Assembly (NCBI RefSeq): GCF_027622855.1
Contig: NZ_JAPZVR010000003.1
Location: forward strand, 39,082 to 103,081
DNA from: Glycomyces algeriensis
Lineage (GTDB): Bacteria; Actinomycetota; Actinomycetes; Mycobacteriales; Micromonosporaceae
DNA: 64,000 nt
Direction: 5' to 3'
The translations under genes were made by a program, and so were the position numbers. Each line of letters opens with the position of its first letter. Positions within the stretch are counted from its first letter, which is position 1. Below are positions 16,475 to 25,128 of the stretch, in pieces. The notes below the pieces were generated by a model. The model saw nothing but the letters and a program-made list of their open reading frames with translations. It made no database searches and was not told the origin of the DNA.

Positions 16475-17374
16475 ATGGCCGAACGCATCGTGATCGGAGC
16501 CGGCGCCACGGGAGCCGCGGCAGCGCGGCGGTTCGCCGCGAACGGCGACCGGGTCCGCGTGATCACCCGCAGCGGCAGCGGCCCCGAGGCGGCCGGGATC
16601 GAGCGGATCGCGCTCGACGCGACTAGGACCGACGAGCTCGCAGCGGCGATGGCGGGCGCGGCGACCGTGGTCAACGCGTCCATGACGGCCTACGACACCT
16701 GGCCCGAGACCATGCCGCCCCTGTACGACTCGATCCTCGCCGCGACCGAACGGGTCGGCGCGGACTACGTGATGCTCGGCAACCTCTACGCCTACCAGGA
16801 GACGAGCGGCGCGGTCAGCGAGCGCACGCCGCTGGAGCCGCACACCCGCAAAGGGAAGGTGCGCGCCGAACTCTGGCGGCAGGCCCTGGCCGCGCACGAG
16901 GCCGGGCGGCTGCGGGTTACCGAGATCCGGGCGGGCCAGTACCTCGGCCGCGGCGCGGTCTCGGCCTTCAGCCTCCTGGTGCCCGCGCACGTGGCGGCCG
17001 GTGAGCTGGCGCTGGTCCTCGGCAACCCCGATGCGGCGCACTCGTTCACGTTCACCGAGGACGCGGCGGCCGCACTCGTGGCCGCCGCCGGGAGCGGGAC
17101 GGCCTGGGGCCGGGCCTGGAACGCCCCGGTCCTCACGGTCACGCTGCGGCAGGCCGCCGACCGCCTCGCCGAGCTCAAGGGGGCGCCGCGGCCGAGGCTG
17201 GAGGCGCTGACCGAGCGGGACCTGACGCTGCTCGGGTTCTCCGCGCCGATCTGGAACGAGTTCCGCGAGATGGCCTACATGGGCGACAGGCCGTTCGTCG
17301 TGGACGACGGCGATTTCCGGGAGGCGTTCGGGCTCAAGGCGTCTTCGCTCGACGAAGCGCTCGCAGGCATGTGA
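16475..17374 (+). CDS. NAD(P)-dependent epimerase/dehydratase-family oxidoreductase
   Basis: A 299-residue Rossmann protein beginning MAERIVIGAGATGAAAARR (GxGxxG nucleotide-binding loop). An atypical SDR arrangement follows, with YVMLGNLYAYQ near residue 100; the YxxxK catalytic pair of classical SDRs is not clear. AAGGAGC precedes the ATG by 6 bases. It is divergent from a GlxA-type regulator with about 130 bp between them, a common regulator-target layout. Substrate unknown. Confidence 0.8.
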   Translation: MAERIVIGAGATGAAAARRFAANGDRVRVITRSGSGPEAAGIERIALDATRTDELAAAMAGAATVVNASMTAYDTWPETMPPLYDSILAATERVGADYVMLGNLYAYQETSGAVSERTPLEPHTRKGKVRAELWRQALAAHEAGRLRVTEIRAGQYLGRGAVSAFSLLVPAHVAAGELALVLGNPDAAHSFTFTEDAAAALVAAAGSGTAWGRAWNAPVLTVTLRQAADRLAELKGAPRPRLEALTERDLTLLGFSAPIWNEFREMAYMGDRPFVVDDGDFREAFGLKASSLDEALAGM

Positions 17375-17382
17375 GCGGATCA

Positions 17383-17407
17383 GGGCGGGCCCGGTCGGGC
17401 CCGTCCC
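17383..17407 (+). terminator. Hairpin between convergent genes
   Basis: GC-rich inverted repeat 17383-17393 with 17396-17406 just downstream of the epimerase-like gene; no T-run. Probably terminates both converging transcripts. Confidence 0.5.
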
Positions 17408-17430
17408 ATCGCCATCGCTCGGCCGCGGGG

Positions 17431-17889
17431 TCAGGAGGGGATGCCGCGGTCGCTGCGGCGCGGCTTTCGCGGGCGGTGCGGAAGGCCGGTCGTGGCGAGG
17501 GCGATCACGGAGTTGCCTGCGAGACAGACGAGCAGGCCGAACCACGGGGCGTCCGGGTGGGACTGGAGCTGCCACAGGACGAGGACCGCCAGCGGCACCG
17601 GCAGAGCGTAGAGACCGAACATGGGCATGCGCATACGCACGGCCGTAGCCAGACCGACGATGGCCGCCATGATCAGGGCGGCGACGGCGCCGTAGATCAG
17701 GTACTCAGAACCGGACCGGTCGTCGAGGCCCTCGGAGGCGATGTTCAGGGCCGGAATCCAGGACAGCGCGAACACGGCGGTCGCCGCCACCATCTGCGAC
17801 ACGGTCATGACGAGGGCCAGTCCCAGCCGCGAAGGCCACACCGGGCCGGAACCGGGCTCAGGGTGCGGGGGCGGTCCGTTCACGAGCAT
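17431..17889 (-). CDS. Four-helix integral membrane protein, unknown function
   Basis: About 152 residues with four hydrophobic segments: residues about 23-45 (LALVMTVSQMVAATAVFALS), 64-84 (LIYGAVAALIMAAIVGLATA), 89-105 and 112-133. The C-terminus is basic (PHRPRKPRRSDRG). The ATG at 17889 is used; an in-frame TTG 30 bases upstream is possible. No domain is recognised. Confidence 0.6.
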   Translation of the reverse strand: MLVNGPPPHPEPGSGPVWPSRLGLALVMTVSQMVAATAVFALSWIPALNIASEGLDDRSGSEYLIYGAVAALIMAAIVGLATAVRMRMPMFGLYALPVPLAVLVLWQLQSHPDAPWFGLLVCLAGNSVIALATTGLPHRPRKPRRSDRGIPS

Positions 17890-17925
17890 GGTCGCAACGA
17901 TATCGCCGCTGAGCCGCAAAGGCGC

Positions 17926-18555
17926 TCACGCGTCTTCCTCGCCGAGGCGGGCGACCCGCTTCTCCAGGGCCGCTTCGACTTCGGGCCATTCCGTGCGGGT
18001 GATGGAGAAGATCGCGGAGTCGCGCAGGAGGCCGTCCTCGCCGGGCGCCCAGGAGCGGGACCAGTTGCGCAGCACCCCTTCGAACCGCGCGCCCGCGGCT
18101 TCGATGGCGGCGCGGGAGCGGGCGTTGCGGGCGTCGGTCTTCAGGTCGACGCGCTCGACGCCGAACACGGTGAAGGCGTGCCGGAAGAGCAGGAGCTTAG
18201 CCTCGGCGTTGAGGCCGGTGCCCTGAGCGGAGGCGGCGAGCCAGGTGAAGCCGACCTCGACCGCGTAGAGGCCGCGGCCGGGGAGCGAGCGCGGGTCCCA
18301 GAAGGCGGTCGCGCCGACCGCGCGGCCGGTGCCGAGGTCGATCTGGGCGTACGGGGCGAGCGTCCCCTGGGCGCTGCGTTCGAGGTGCTGGTCGATGTAC
18401 CCGCCGACCTCGTGGGCGCGCGGGACCCAGGTGAACCCGTACCGGTCGCGGCCCTCCTCGGCGGCCTCGGCGAGGTCCGCAGCGTGGTGGTGGGCGAGGG
18501 GTTCGAGCCGCACGCGCTCGCCTTGCAGCACGGGGCCTTCGAGCAGGGGTTCCAT
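17926..18555 (-). CDS. RimJ/RimL-type GNAT acetyltransferase
   Basis: A 209-residue GNAT of the RimJ/RimL (Acetyltransf_3) type: N-terminal LQGERVRLEPLAHHHAADL, central ATAFWDPRSLPGRGLYAVEVG, then AQGTGLNAEAKLLLFRHAF (acetyl-CoA loop) and VDLKTDARNARSRAAIEAAGARFEG cut here into its two parts, VDLKTDARNARS and RAAIEAAGARFEG. Start ATG 18555 is preceded by a GGAG-containing leader. Family members acetylate N-termini or amine-bearing small molecules. It is divergent from the three-gene dehydrogenase operon. Confidence 0.82.
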   Translation of the reverse strand: MEPLLEGPVLQGERVRLEPLAHHHAADLAEAAEEGRDRYGFTWVPRAHEVGGYIDQHLERSAQGTLAPYAQIDLGTGRAVGATAFWDPRSLPGRGLYAVEVGFTWLAASAQGTGLNAEAKLLLFRHAFTVFGVERVDLKTDARNARSRAAIEAAGARFEGVLRNWSRSWAPGEDGLLRDSAIFSITRTEWPEVEAALEKRVARLGEEDA

Positions 18556-18718
18556 GGGCTCCAGTCCTTCGTCGTCGCTGCCCGAAAGGGTAGGGGGAAC
18601 GCGCGCGGGAGGCCGCCGGGTTTCCACGATGCGGGAGGTCCGCGCCGGTCCTTGGACCACCGTGTAGGCAGGGTAAGACGCGGGCATACTCTCTGATCGT
18701 GCGAGTTCTGAGGGGCGG

Positions 18719-19909
18719 GTGAGTCGGATCGAGACCGCTGACGTTGTCGTGATCGGGGCCGGAATCATCGGTGCCGCGTGCGCCGAGGCGCTCAGTGCCT
18801 CGGGCCTGCGGGTCCTCGTGGTCGACCGTGGCGCCCCCGCCGGGGGCACTACGGCCGGGGGCGAGGGCAATGTGCTGCTGTCCGACAAGGCCCCCGGGCC
18901 GGAACTGGACCTGGCCGTCCTGTCGCGGCGCCTGTGGCCCGAACTGATCGAGGCGCTGCGCGCCGAGCTCGGGGACGAGGCCGCGCGGGTCGAATGGGAG
19001 CCCAAGGGCGGGTTGGTGGTCGCCACCGACCAGGACGCCGTGGGGCCGCTCGCGATCCTCGCCGAAGCCCAGCGCGAAGTCGGCGTCGAGGCGGTCGAGC
19101 TGACCCCCGACGAGGCCCGCGCGATGGAGCCGCACCTGACCGAGCAGGTCGCCGGTGCCGTGCACTACCCCGGGGACGCGCAGCTGCAGCCCGTGCTCGC
19201 CGCGACCGCGATGCTCGCGGCCGTGCGCGCGCGCGGCGGCGAGGTGCGCGGCGGGGCCGAGGCGCACGGCCTGGTCTTCGACGCCTGGGGCAAGGTCGCC
19301 GGCGTGCACGTGGGCCGGGAGACGATCGCGTGCGACGCGGTCGTGAACGCCTGCGGGCCGTGGGCGGGGCATTTCAGCGTCGCCGTGGGCGCGCCGATCG
19401 AAGTGCTGCCGCGCCGGGGCATGGTCCTGGTGACCGGCCCGCTCCCCCATGTCGTGGGCCGCAAGGTCTACGCCGCCGACTATGTCGCGGCCGTGGCGAG
19501 TTCGAACGTGGACCTGCAGGTCTCCGCAGTCGTCGAGTCGACCGCGACGGGCACCGTGCTCATCGGTTCGAGCCGCCAGCGCGTCGGTTTCGACGAGGCC
19601 CTGCAGGTGGAGGTGCTGCGGCGGTTGGCGCGCAGTGCCGTGAAGCTGTTCCCGGTCCTGGCGGGCGTTCCGGTGATGCGCACGTACGGCGGGTTCCGGC
19701 CGTACACCCCCGACCACCTGCCGGTGATCGGCGAGGACCCGCGGTTCCCGGGCCTGTGGCACGCGTCCGGGCACGAGGGCGCGGGGATCGGGCTTGCCCC
19801 GGCGACCGGGCGGCTGCTCGCGGACCTGATGTGCGGGCGCGAATCGGAAGTGGACCCACTGCGGTTCAAAGTGGACAGACCAGCGGTGATCGCGGAGGTG
19901 CGGACGTGA
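18719..19909 (+). CDS. FAD-dependent amino-acid/opine dehydrogenase subunit (HcnC-like, DAO family)
   Basis: A 396-residue D-amino-acid-oxidase-fold protein with the N-terminal FAD loop VVVIGAGIIGAACAEAL, a conserved EPKGGLVVATD and the C-terminal TYGGFRPYTPDHLPVIGED and GHEGAGIGLAPATG. GTG start at 18719 after GAGGGG. The next two genes encode a small 2Fe-2S protein and a second flavoprotein, so the three form a heteromeric dehydrogenase like HcnABC (glycine to HCN), opine oxidase or hydroxyproline/proline dehydrogenases. The specific substrate is not deducible. Confidence 0.85.
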   Translation: MSRIETADVVVIGAGIIGAACAEALSASGLRVLVVDRGAPAGGTTAGGEGNVLLSDKAPGPELDLAVLSRRLWPELIEALRAELGDEAARVEWEPKGGLVVATDQDAVGPLAILAEAQREVGVEAVELTPDEARAMEPHLTEQVAGAVHYPGDAQLQPVLAATAMLAAVRARGGEVRGGAEAHGLVFDAWGKVAGVHVGRETIACDAVVNACGPWAGHFSVAVGAPIEVLPRRGMVLVTGPLPHVVGRKVYAADYVAAVASSNVDLQVSAVVESTATGTVLIGSSRQRVGFDEALQVEVLRRLARSAVKLFPVLAGVPVMRTYGGFRPYTPDHLPVIGEDPRFPGLWHASGHEGAGIGLAPATGRLLADLMCGRESEVDPLRFKVDRPAVIAEVRT

Positions 19910-20163
19910 GAGTGCGGTTCGACGGCGAAGAGGTCGAGGTCCAGGAGGGCCAGACCGTCGCGGGGGTCCTGCTGGCGAAGGGCGTCCGCTCGTGGCGGAC
20001 CACTCGGGGCGCAGGCCGGCCGCGTGGACTGTTCTGCGGCATCGGGGTGTGCTTCGACTGCCTGGTGAAGGTGAACGGGGTGCCCGATGTGCGGGCGTGC
20101 CAGCGGGTGGTCGCCGACGGCGACGACATCCGCACCCAGGCCGGGGCGGAGCTGCCGTCATGA
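19906..20163 (+). CDS. 2Fe-2S ferredoxin-like small subunit (HcnA-like)
   Basis: An 85-residue protein with a plant-type 2Fe-2S motif FCGIGVCFDC (Cx4Cx2C) and a distal Cys in VRACQRV. It starts with GTG overlapping the upstream TGA (GTGA) and itself overlaps the next gene by ATGA, so all three are translationally coupled. It would carry electrons between the two flavin subunits. Confidence 0.88.
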   Translation: MRVRFDGEEVEVQEGQTVAGVLLAKGVRSWRTTRGAGRPRGLFCGIGVCFDCLVKVNGVPDVRACQRVVADGDDIRTQAGAELPS

Positions 20164-21566
20164 GGCGCATCGTGGTGATCGGCGCGGGCCCGGCGGGCAT
20201 GGCGGCGGCGAGTGCCGCTGCGCTGCACGGGGTCGACGTGGTCCTGATCGACGCGGGCGCGAAACTCGGCGGGCAGTACCACCGGCAGGACGCGCTGGCG
20301 CCCGGCGACCGGTTCGCCCCCTCGGTGAAACTTGCGAGCCGCAGATACGAACTGCCGCCGAACGTGGAGCATGTCGCGAACGCGGCGGTGTGGGCGATCG
20401 AGCCGGTCGACGGCGGGCACCGCGCGCACCTGCGGGTGGGTCCGGCCGACGGCCTGGACCGGCGCGGCCGGGCCGTGGAGGCGCGGGCGCTCGTGCTCGC
20501 CACCGGCGCGTACGACCGGGCGCTGCCGTTCCCGGGCTGGGACCTGCCGGGGGTGTTCACCGCCGGTGCGGCGCAGGCGCTCGCGAAGGGCCAGGGCGTG
20601 GCGGTCGGCGACCGGGTCGTGGTCGGCGGGACCGGGCCGTTCCTGCTGCCGGTGGCGGCCTCGCTGATCGGCGCGGGCGCGCGGGTCGTGGAGGTCGCGG
20701 AGGCGAACGCCGCGGTGACCGGGTGGCTGTCGAAGCCCGCGGGGGCGCTCGCGGGATGGTCGAAATCGGGTGAGCTGGCGCGGTACGCGGGGATGCTGGC
20801 GCGGCACCGGGTGCCGTACCGGTCGCGGACCGCGGTGGTCGAGGCGCACGGCAGCGAGTGCGTGGAGTCGGTGACCGTGGCGCGGCTCGACGCCCTGTGG
20901 AATCCGGTGCCGGGTTCGGAGCGGCGGGTCGAGGCGGACGCGGTGGCGGTCGGGTTCGGGTTCACGCCGCAGTTGGAGCTCGCGCTGGCGGCGCGGTGCC
21001 GGGTCGAGGACGGGTTCGTCGTCGTGGACGCGGCGCAAGGGACTTCGGCTCCGGGCGTGTTCGCGGCCGGGGAGCTGACGGGCATCGGCGGGGCGGATCT
21101 GGCGGCGTCCGAGGGCGCGGTCGCGGGTGCGGCGGCGGCGAAGTTCGTGGGCGCGGCGGTCGAGCCGCCGCTGCGGGCGATGGCGCGGGTGCGGTCGGGC
21201 CGGCGGTTCGCCGAGGCGTTGAACGCGGCGTACCCGGTGCGGCCGGGCTGGCAGGGCTGGCTGCGCGACGACACGATCGTGTGCCGGTGCGAAGAGGTCA
21301 CGAGGGCGGCGCTCTACCGCGCCGTCGACGAGCGGGACGTGGGCGCGGCGCGCTCGCTCAAGCTCGTGAGCGGGGCCGGGCTGGGCCTGTGCCAGGGCCG
21401 GGTGTGCGGCCGGAACGTGGCCGAGCTGGCGGATGTCGACGGGACCGGGTTCGCGAAGCGGCCGATCGCGTCGCCGATCAGGTTGTCGGAGCTGGCCGAA
21501 GAGGAGCCGGTGGAGTCGCCGATCGATGCCGAGGAGTCGGGCCGGGCGTTGGGCGTCGAGTACTAG
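20160..21566 (+). CDS. FAD/NAD-binding dehydrogenase subunit with BFD-like iron-sulfur domain (HcnB-like)
   Basis: A 468-residue flavoprotein with VVIGAGPAGMAAASAAAL (FAD loop), GGQYHRQ, the second nucleotide loop VVVGGTGPFLLPVA and GVFAAGELTGIGGAD. Near the C-terminus, VCRCEEVT and LCQGRVCGRNV provide four cysteines of a BFD-type 2Fe-2S site. This is the architecture of HcnB, OoxA and related alpha subunits. The operon order here is C-like, A-like, B-like, different from hcnABC. Confidence 0.86.
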   Translation: MRRIVVIGAGPAGMAAASAAALHGVDVVLIDAGAKLGGQYHRQDALAPGDRFAPSVKLASRRYELPPNVEHVANAAVWAIEPVDGGHRAHLRVGPADGLDRRGRAVEARALVLATGAYDRALPFPGWDLPGVFTAGAAQALAKGQGVAVGDRVVVGGTGPFLLPVAASLIGAGARVVEVAEANAAVTGWLSKPAGALAGWSKSGELARYAGMLARHRVPYRSRTAVVEAHGSECVESVTVARLDALWNPVPGSERRVEADAVAVGFGFTPQLELALAARCRVEDGFVVVDAAQGTSAPGVFAAGELTGIGGADLAASEGAVAGAAAAKFVGAAVEPPLRAMARVRSGRRFAEALNAAYPVRPGWQGWLRDDTIVCRCEEVTRAALYRAVDERDVGAARSLKLVSGAGLGLCQGRVCGRNVAELADVDGTGFAKRPIASPIRLSELAEEEPVESPIDAEESGRALGVEY

Positions 21567-21581
21567 GAGCACTGGCCGCAG

Positions 21582-21607
21582 GAGCCGTCCGCGTTCGCGG
21601 GCGGCTC
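21582..21607 (+). terminator. Terminator after the dehydrogenase operon
   Basis: An 11-bp stem (21582-21592 with 21597-21607, one G-T) with GTTC loop, followed by TTCGCGTTCC, 15 bases after the operon's last stop codon. Confidence 0.65.
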
Positions 21608-21637
21608 TTCGCGTTCCCTGAGCTGCGCGCGGCGCTT

Positions 21638-21655
21638 CGCAGTGCCCGCACTGCG
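21638..21655. repeat. Short perfect inverted repeat
   Basis: CGCAGTGC and GCACTGCG arms separated by CC, followed by a decayed copy TTCGCATTGCCGCACTGTCG to about 21685. It lies between the dehydrogenase operon terminator and the GH42 promoter; function unknown. Confidence 0.4.
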
Positions 21656-21735
21656 AGCGACTGTTCGCATTGCCGCACTGTCGCGCTCCTCGCATTGGCG
21701 CGCTGCGCGCTGAATCCCCGCGGGCGGAATAGGGC

Positions 21736-21765
21736 TTGACATACGGTCCCGAGGCTGCGTACGGT
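21736..21765 (+). promoter_or_regulatory. Promoter of GH42 gene
   Basis: TTGACA (21736-21741) and TACGGT (21760-21765) are 18 bp apart, predicting transcription start near 21772, about 25 bases ahead of the ATG. Confidence 0.65.
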
Positions 21766-21770
21766 ACGAC

Positions 21771-21784
21771 TGACTACGTAGTCA
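21771..21784. promoter_or_regulatory. Palindromic operator at GH42 transcription start
   Basis: TGACTACGTAGTCA is a perfect 14-bp palindrome centred about 12 bp downstream of the -10 box and just before the AAGGAG ribosome-binding site. The position suggests a repressor site. The cognate regulator is not identifiable in the window. Confidence 0.65.
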
Positions 21785-21796
21785 TAAGGAGCCGAG

Positions 21797-23911
21797 ATGA
21801 GCAACTGGCCGAACCCGATCCTCTTCGGGGCCGCTTACTACTTCGAGTACCAGCCCGACGCCGCCGAAGGGTTCGAGACCGAGGCCGCCCGCGCGCGGCT
21901 CATCCACGACCTCGACCTCATGGCCGAAGCCGGGTTCTCCGTGATCCGCGTCGGCGAATCCGTATGGAGCACGTGGGAGCCCGAGAACGGGCGGTTCGAG
22001 CTCGACTGGCTCCAGCCGGTGCTCGACGGCGCTCACGAGCGCGGCATCGCCGTCATCCTCGGCACCCCCACGTACGCCGTCCCGCCGTGGCTCGTGCGCC
22101 TCTACCCCGAGATCGCCGGTGAGCACCGCACGGGCCAGCGCATCGGATGGGGCGAGCGCCAGGAGGTCGACTACACCCACGCCGCGTTCAAGTTCCACGC
22201 CGAGCGGGTCAGCCGCAAGATCCTCGCCCGCTACGCCGACCACCCGGCCGTCATCGGCTACCAGGTCGACAACGAGCCCGGCCTCCGGATCTTCCACAAC
22301 GAGGGCGTCTTCCAGCAGTTCGTCGACCGCCTGCGCCACCAGTACGGCGACGTGGAGACCCTCAACCGCGAATGGGGCCTGGTCTACTGGTCCCACCGCC
22401 TCACCACCTGGGCCGACCTGTGGCGCCCGGACGGGAACGCCCAGCCGCAGTACAAGCTCGCGTGGCGCAGGTTCCAGGCCGACCTCACCACCGAGTTCAT
22501 CGGGTGGCAGGCGGACATCGCCCGCGAGTACGCGCGCGAGGACCAGTTCGTCACCACGTGCATCTCCTACTCGCGCCCGGGCATCGACGACACCTCGCTC
22601 ACCGAGGGCCTCGACGTCACCGCCGGCAACCCGTACTACGCGATGCAGGACGGCCTCGAGATGCCCGCCAAGGGCGGCAGCAGCGCCATCGACTGGAACA
22701 CCAAGGGCGCCTGGGCGCTCTACCACTCCGCCGACCGCATGTACGCCTCGAAGCAGGCGCCGTACCTGGTCACCGAGACCAACGCGCAGGCCATCGGCAT
22801 GCCGTGGTGGAACGAGCCGGCCTACGACGGGCAGTGGCGCCAGGCCGCCTGGGCGCTGGTCGCGCGCGGCGCGGCCATGATCGAGTACTGGCAGTGGCAG
22901 ACCCTCCACTTCGGAGCAGAGACGTACTGGGGCGGGGTCCTCCCCCACAGCGGCAGGCCCGGGCGGACCTACCGCGAGCTGGCGCGGCTCGGCAAGGAGC
23001 TGCGCAAGACCGGCGGGGCCCTGCAGGGCATGGTGCCGGGCGCCGACGTGGCGGTCCTGTACTCCAAGCGCAGCGAATGGGCGCTGGCGGCCGAGCCGCA
23101 GATCCAGAACGACGAGGGCGGCCCCGAGCACCGCTCGTTCGAGGTCATCCACGGCCCGTTCTACCGGGGCGCGTTCGATGCCGGGCTCCAGGCGCGGATC
23201 GTCCACACGAGTCAGCTGGGCTCGCCCGAGGAGGCGGTGGCCGAGTACCCGGTCCTGGTGGCCGCGGGCCTGTACGCCGAGGACGACGACATGCTCGACT
23301 GGCTCACCGCCTACGCGGCGGCGGGCGGCCACCTCCTGGTGGGCCCGCGCACGGGCTACGCCGACGAGGAGGCGCGGGCGCGCCAGGAGGTGCAGCCCGC
23401 GAGGCTCCGCGACGCCGCCGGAGTCTGGTACGAGGAGTTCGCGAACCTCACCGGCGAAGTGGCCGTGCAGGCCCCGAAGGGTTCGCCCTTGGAGCTGGAA
23501 GCCGGTGCGGCGGCGGTGAAGTGGGCCGATGGCCTCTACGTGGAAGGCGCCGAGACCCTCGCCGAGTACGTGCACCCGCACTACGGCCGGTTCGCCGCGG
23601 CGGCGACGAGGGCGCATGGCGAAGGCCGGGTCACTTACGTGGGCGCGATCCCCAACGCCGCCTTCGGGAAGTCGCTGTTCCAGTGGATCGTCCCCGCGGG
23701 CGCGTGGCGGCCCGAGCACCCGAGCCTGACCGTGACCAGCGGCGTCACCGGTGACGGCCGCACCGTGCGGTTCGTGCACAACTGGTCGTGGGACGAGGTC
23801 GGCTTCCCGCTCCCCGCGGCGGCGACCGACGCGATCGACGACACCGCGTACGAGGCGGGCGCGTCGCTGCCCCTCGGGCCGTGGGACGTGAAGGTCCTCA
23901 TCGAGCAGTAG
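21797..23911 (+). CDS. GH42 beta-galactosidase
   Basis: A 704-residue cytoplasmic glycosidase of the GH42 type with a TIM barrel, a trimerisation domain and a small C-terminal beta domain. Acid/base Glu160 lies in YQVDNEPG and nucleophile Glu327 in VTETNAQA; the N-terminal GAAYYFEYQPD is typical. No signal peptide, so it would hydrolyse imported beta-galactosides or arabinogalactan-type oligosaccharides. No sugar transporter is adjacent. AAGGAG precedes the ATG by 6 bases, behind a promoter and palindromic operator. Confidence 0.92.
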   Translation: MSNWPNPILFGAAYYFEYQPDAAEGFETEAARARLIHDLDLMAEAGFSVIRVGESVWSTWEPENGRFELDWLQPVLDGAHERGIAVILGTPTYAVPPWLVRLYPEIAGEHRTGQRIGWGERQEVDYTHAAFKFHAERVSRKILARYADHPAVIGYQVDNEPGLRIFHNEGVFQQFVDRLRHQYGDVETLNREWGLVYWSHRLTTWADLWRPDGNAQPQYKLAWRRFQADLTTEFIGWQADIAREYAREDQFVTTCISYSRPGIDDTSLTEGLDVTAGNPYYAMQDGLEMPAKGGSSAIDWNTKGAWALYHSADRMYASKQAPYLVTETNAQAIGMPWWNEPAYDGQWRQAAWALVARGAAMIEYWQWQTLHFGAETYWGGVLPHSGRPGRTYRELARLGKELRKTGGALQGMVPGADVAVLYSKRSEWALAAEPQIQNDEGGPEHRSFEVIHGPFYRGAFDAGLQARIVHTSQLGSPEEAVAEYPVLVAAGLYAEDDDMLDWLTAYAAAGGHLLVGPRTGYADEEARARQEVQPARLRDAAGVWYEEFANLTGEVAVQAPKGSPLELEAGAAAVKWADGLYVEGAETLAEYVHPHYGRFAAAATRAHGEGRVTYVGAIPNAAFGKSLFQWIVPAGAWRPEHPSLTVTSGVTGDGRTVRFVHNWSWDEVGFPLPAAATDAIDDTAYEAGASLPLGPWDVKVLIEQ

Positions 23912-23931
23912 TAAAAGGACGGCAGCAGGAG

Positions 23932-23966
23932 GCCGGTGGTCGAGCTCTTTGAGCGGGGCCACCGGC
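23932..23966 (+). terminator. Possible terminator after GH42 gene
   Basis: GCCGGTGG (23932-23939) pairs with CCACCGGC (23959-23966) across a 19-base loop, about 20 bases after the stop. The remaining sequence to 24127 shows nothing recognisable. Confidence 0.4.
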
Positions 23967-24127
23967 TTCCGCTCGTCCGCAGGCCGCCTGGATGGTCGTA
24001 CCGCTCGGCGATCGTTGTATCAGGGGACCGCTTCCCGGGCGCCTTCGGCTTTAGCCTTGCCCGCCGAACTCCGTCGGGCCTCGAATGCAACGGCCGCAAT
24101 CGGTCCGAGGCTTCGTGCCGATCGCCG

Positions 24128-25015
24128 TCAGTCCTCGAACGCCGCCAGTTCGAGGGCCGCGATCGTGTCGGGGGCGTTCATGATCTCGATGCTCACCACT
24201 CGGCCGTCGACCACGGCGAACGACAGGACCGACCGGGGCGCGCCGCCCGGAGCCCACATCGCCCCGGCGAGGCCGTCGACCAGGACGGTGACCGCGTCCT
24301 TCGCCTGGCCGTTGAAGATCGCGGCCACCGCGGACGCGCCGATGACCTCGCGCCCGGCGAAACCGGTCGCGACGGCCTCCGCGTCCGCGACCACCAGGAT
24401 GTTCGGGTCGAGCACGGCGAGCAGGTCCTCGAAGCGGCCCTCATGGGCGGCGGCCAGGAACGCCTCGACCACCGACTTCCGCTGCCGCGCATCGCGATCG
24501 GCCTCGGCGCGCGCCCGACCCTCCCGAACGCGCCGGCGGGCGCGGCTCGCGAGCTGGCGCGTCGCCTCCGTGGTGCGGTCGAGCACCGGGGCGATGCGGT
24601 CGAAGGGCACGCCGAACAGGTCGTGCAGCACGAACGCCACGCGCTCGGCCGGGCCGAGCGCATCGAGGACCACCTGGAGTGCGAGGCCGACCGAGTCGGC
24701 CATGACCGCGTCCAGTTCGGGGTCGCCGCCCGCGCCCGGTCCCGCGGCCAGCGGGAGGTCGCCGTCCAAGGCGTCCTCCTGGCGGTGGCGCCGCGAGCGC
24801 AGCAGGTTCAGGCAGATCCGCGAGACCACCGTGGTGAGCCAGCCGCGCAGGTTCTCGACGTCGGCGGTGTCGGTGCGGGCGAAGCGCATCCACGCCTCCT
24901 GCACCGCATCGTCGGCCTCACCCGTGCTGCCGAGCATGCGGAACGCCACGGCCCGCACATGATCGCGATGCTCCTCGAAGCGCTGCACCTGCTCGAAATC
25001 GACGCCCTCGTTCAT
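24128..25015 (-). CDS. ECF41/SigJ-type sigma factor with SnoaL-like C-terminal domain
   Basis: A 295-residue sigma factor: region 2 (DAVQEAWMRFART, residues about 35-48), the ECF41-like NLRGWLTTVVSRICLNLLRS, region 4 (AERVAFVLHDLFGVPFDRIA), and a C-terminal SnoaL-like extension (about residues 190-295) that in ECF41 proteins acts as a built-in regulatory domain replacing an anti-sigma factor. Start ATG 25015 is chosen for GGAGG 5 bases upstream. It is divergent from a DUF4267 membrane protein. ECF41 genes usually neighbour an oxidoreductase or small DoxX-like protein, so this neighbour may be the target. Confidence 0.88.
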   Translation of the reverse strand: MNEGVDFEQVQRFEEHRDHVRAVAFRMLGSTGEADDAVQEAWMRFARTDTADVENLRGWLTTVVSRICLNLLRSRRHRQEDALDGDLPLAAGPGAGGDPELDAVMADSVGLALQVVLDALGPAERVAFVLHDLFGVPFDRIAPVLDRTTEATRQLASRARRRVREGRARAEADRDARQRKSVVEAFLAAAHEGRFEDLLAVLDPNILVVADAEAVATGFAGREVIGASAVAAIFNGQAKDAVTVLVDGLAGAMWAPGGAPRSVLSFAVVDGRVVSIEIMNAPDTIAALELAAFED

Positions 25016-25055
25016 CCCAACCTCCGCTCGGGCCACCACTCTACTGACCCGCACG

Positions 25056-25072
25056 GCATGGGAAACGTGACA
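25056..25072 (-). promoter_or_regulatory. Possible ECF41-type -35 element
   Basis: On the minus strand TTGTCACG (complement of 25065-25072) resembles the TGTCACA -35 element reported for ECF41 promoters. A clean CGTC -10 element at the expected spacing is not seen (GGTC instead), so autoregulation is only a suggestion. Confidence 0.25.
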
Positions 25073-25128
25073 AGCCCGGGCGAAAGCGGAGGTCAGCAGC
25101 GGTGAGCTAGCCCACCGATCCAAAACCC

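Noticed and set aside
18197..21301. A 1034-codon open frame on the minus strand opposite the dehydrogenase operon
   Set aside because: It is antisense to three well-supported coupled genes, has no start signal or family resemblance, and its composition (Arg, Pro, Ala and Ser rich) is that of a GC-rich shadow frame.
18719..21566. Calling the operon hydrogen cyanide synthase
   Set aside because: Architecture fits, but opine, proline and hydroxyproline dehydrogenases share it and the gene order differs from hcnABC; only a family-level call is justified.
21608..21720. Possible small RNA or transposon end in the repeated GCACTGCG region
   Set aside because: Only one good inverted repeat and a decayed copy; no promoter or terminal repeat pair.
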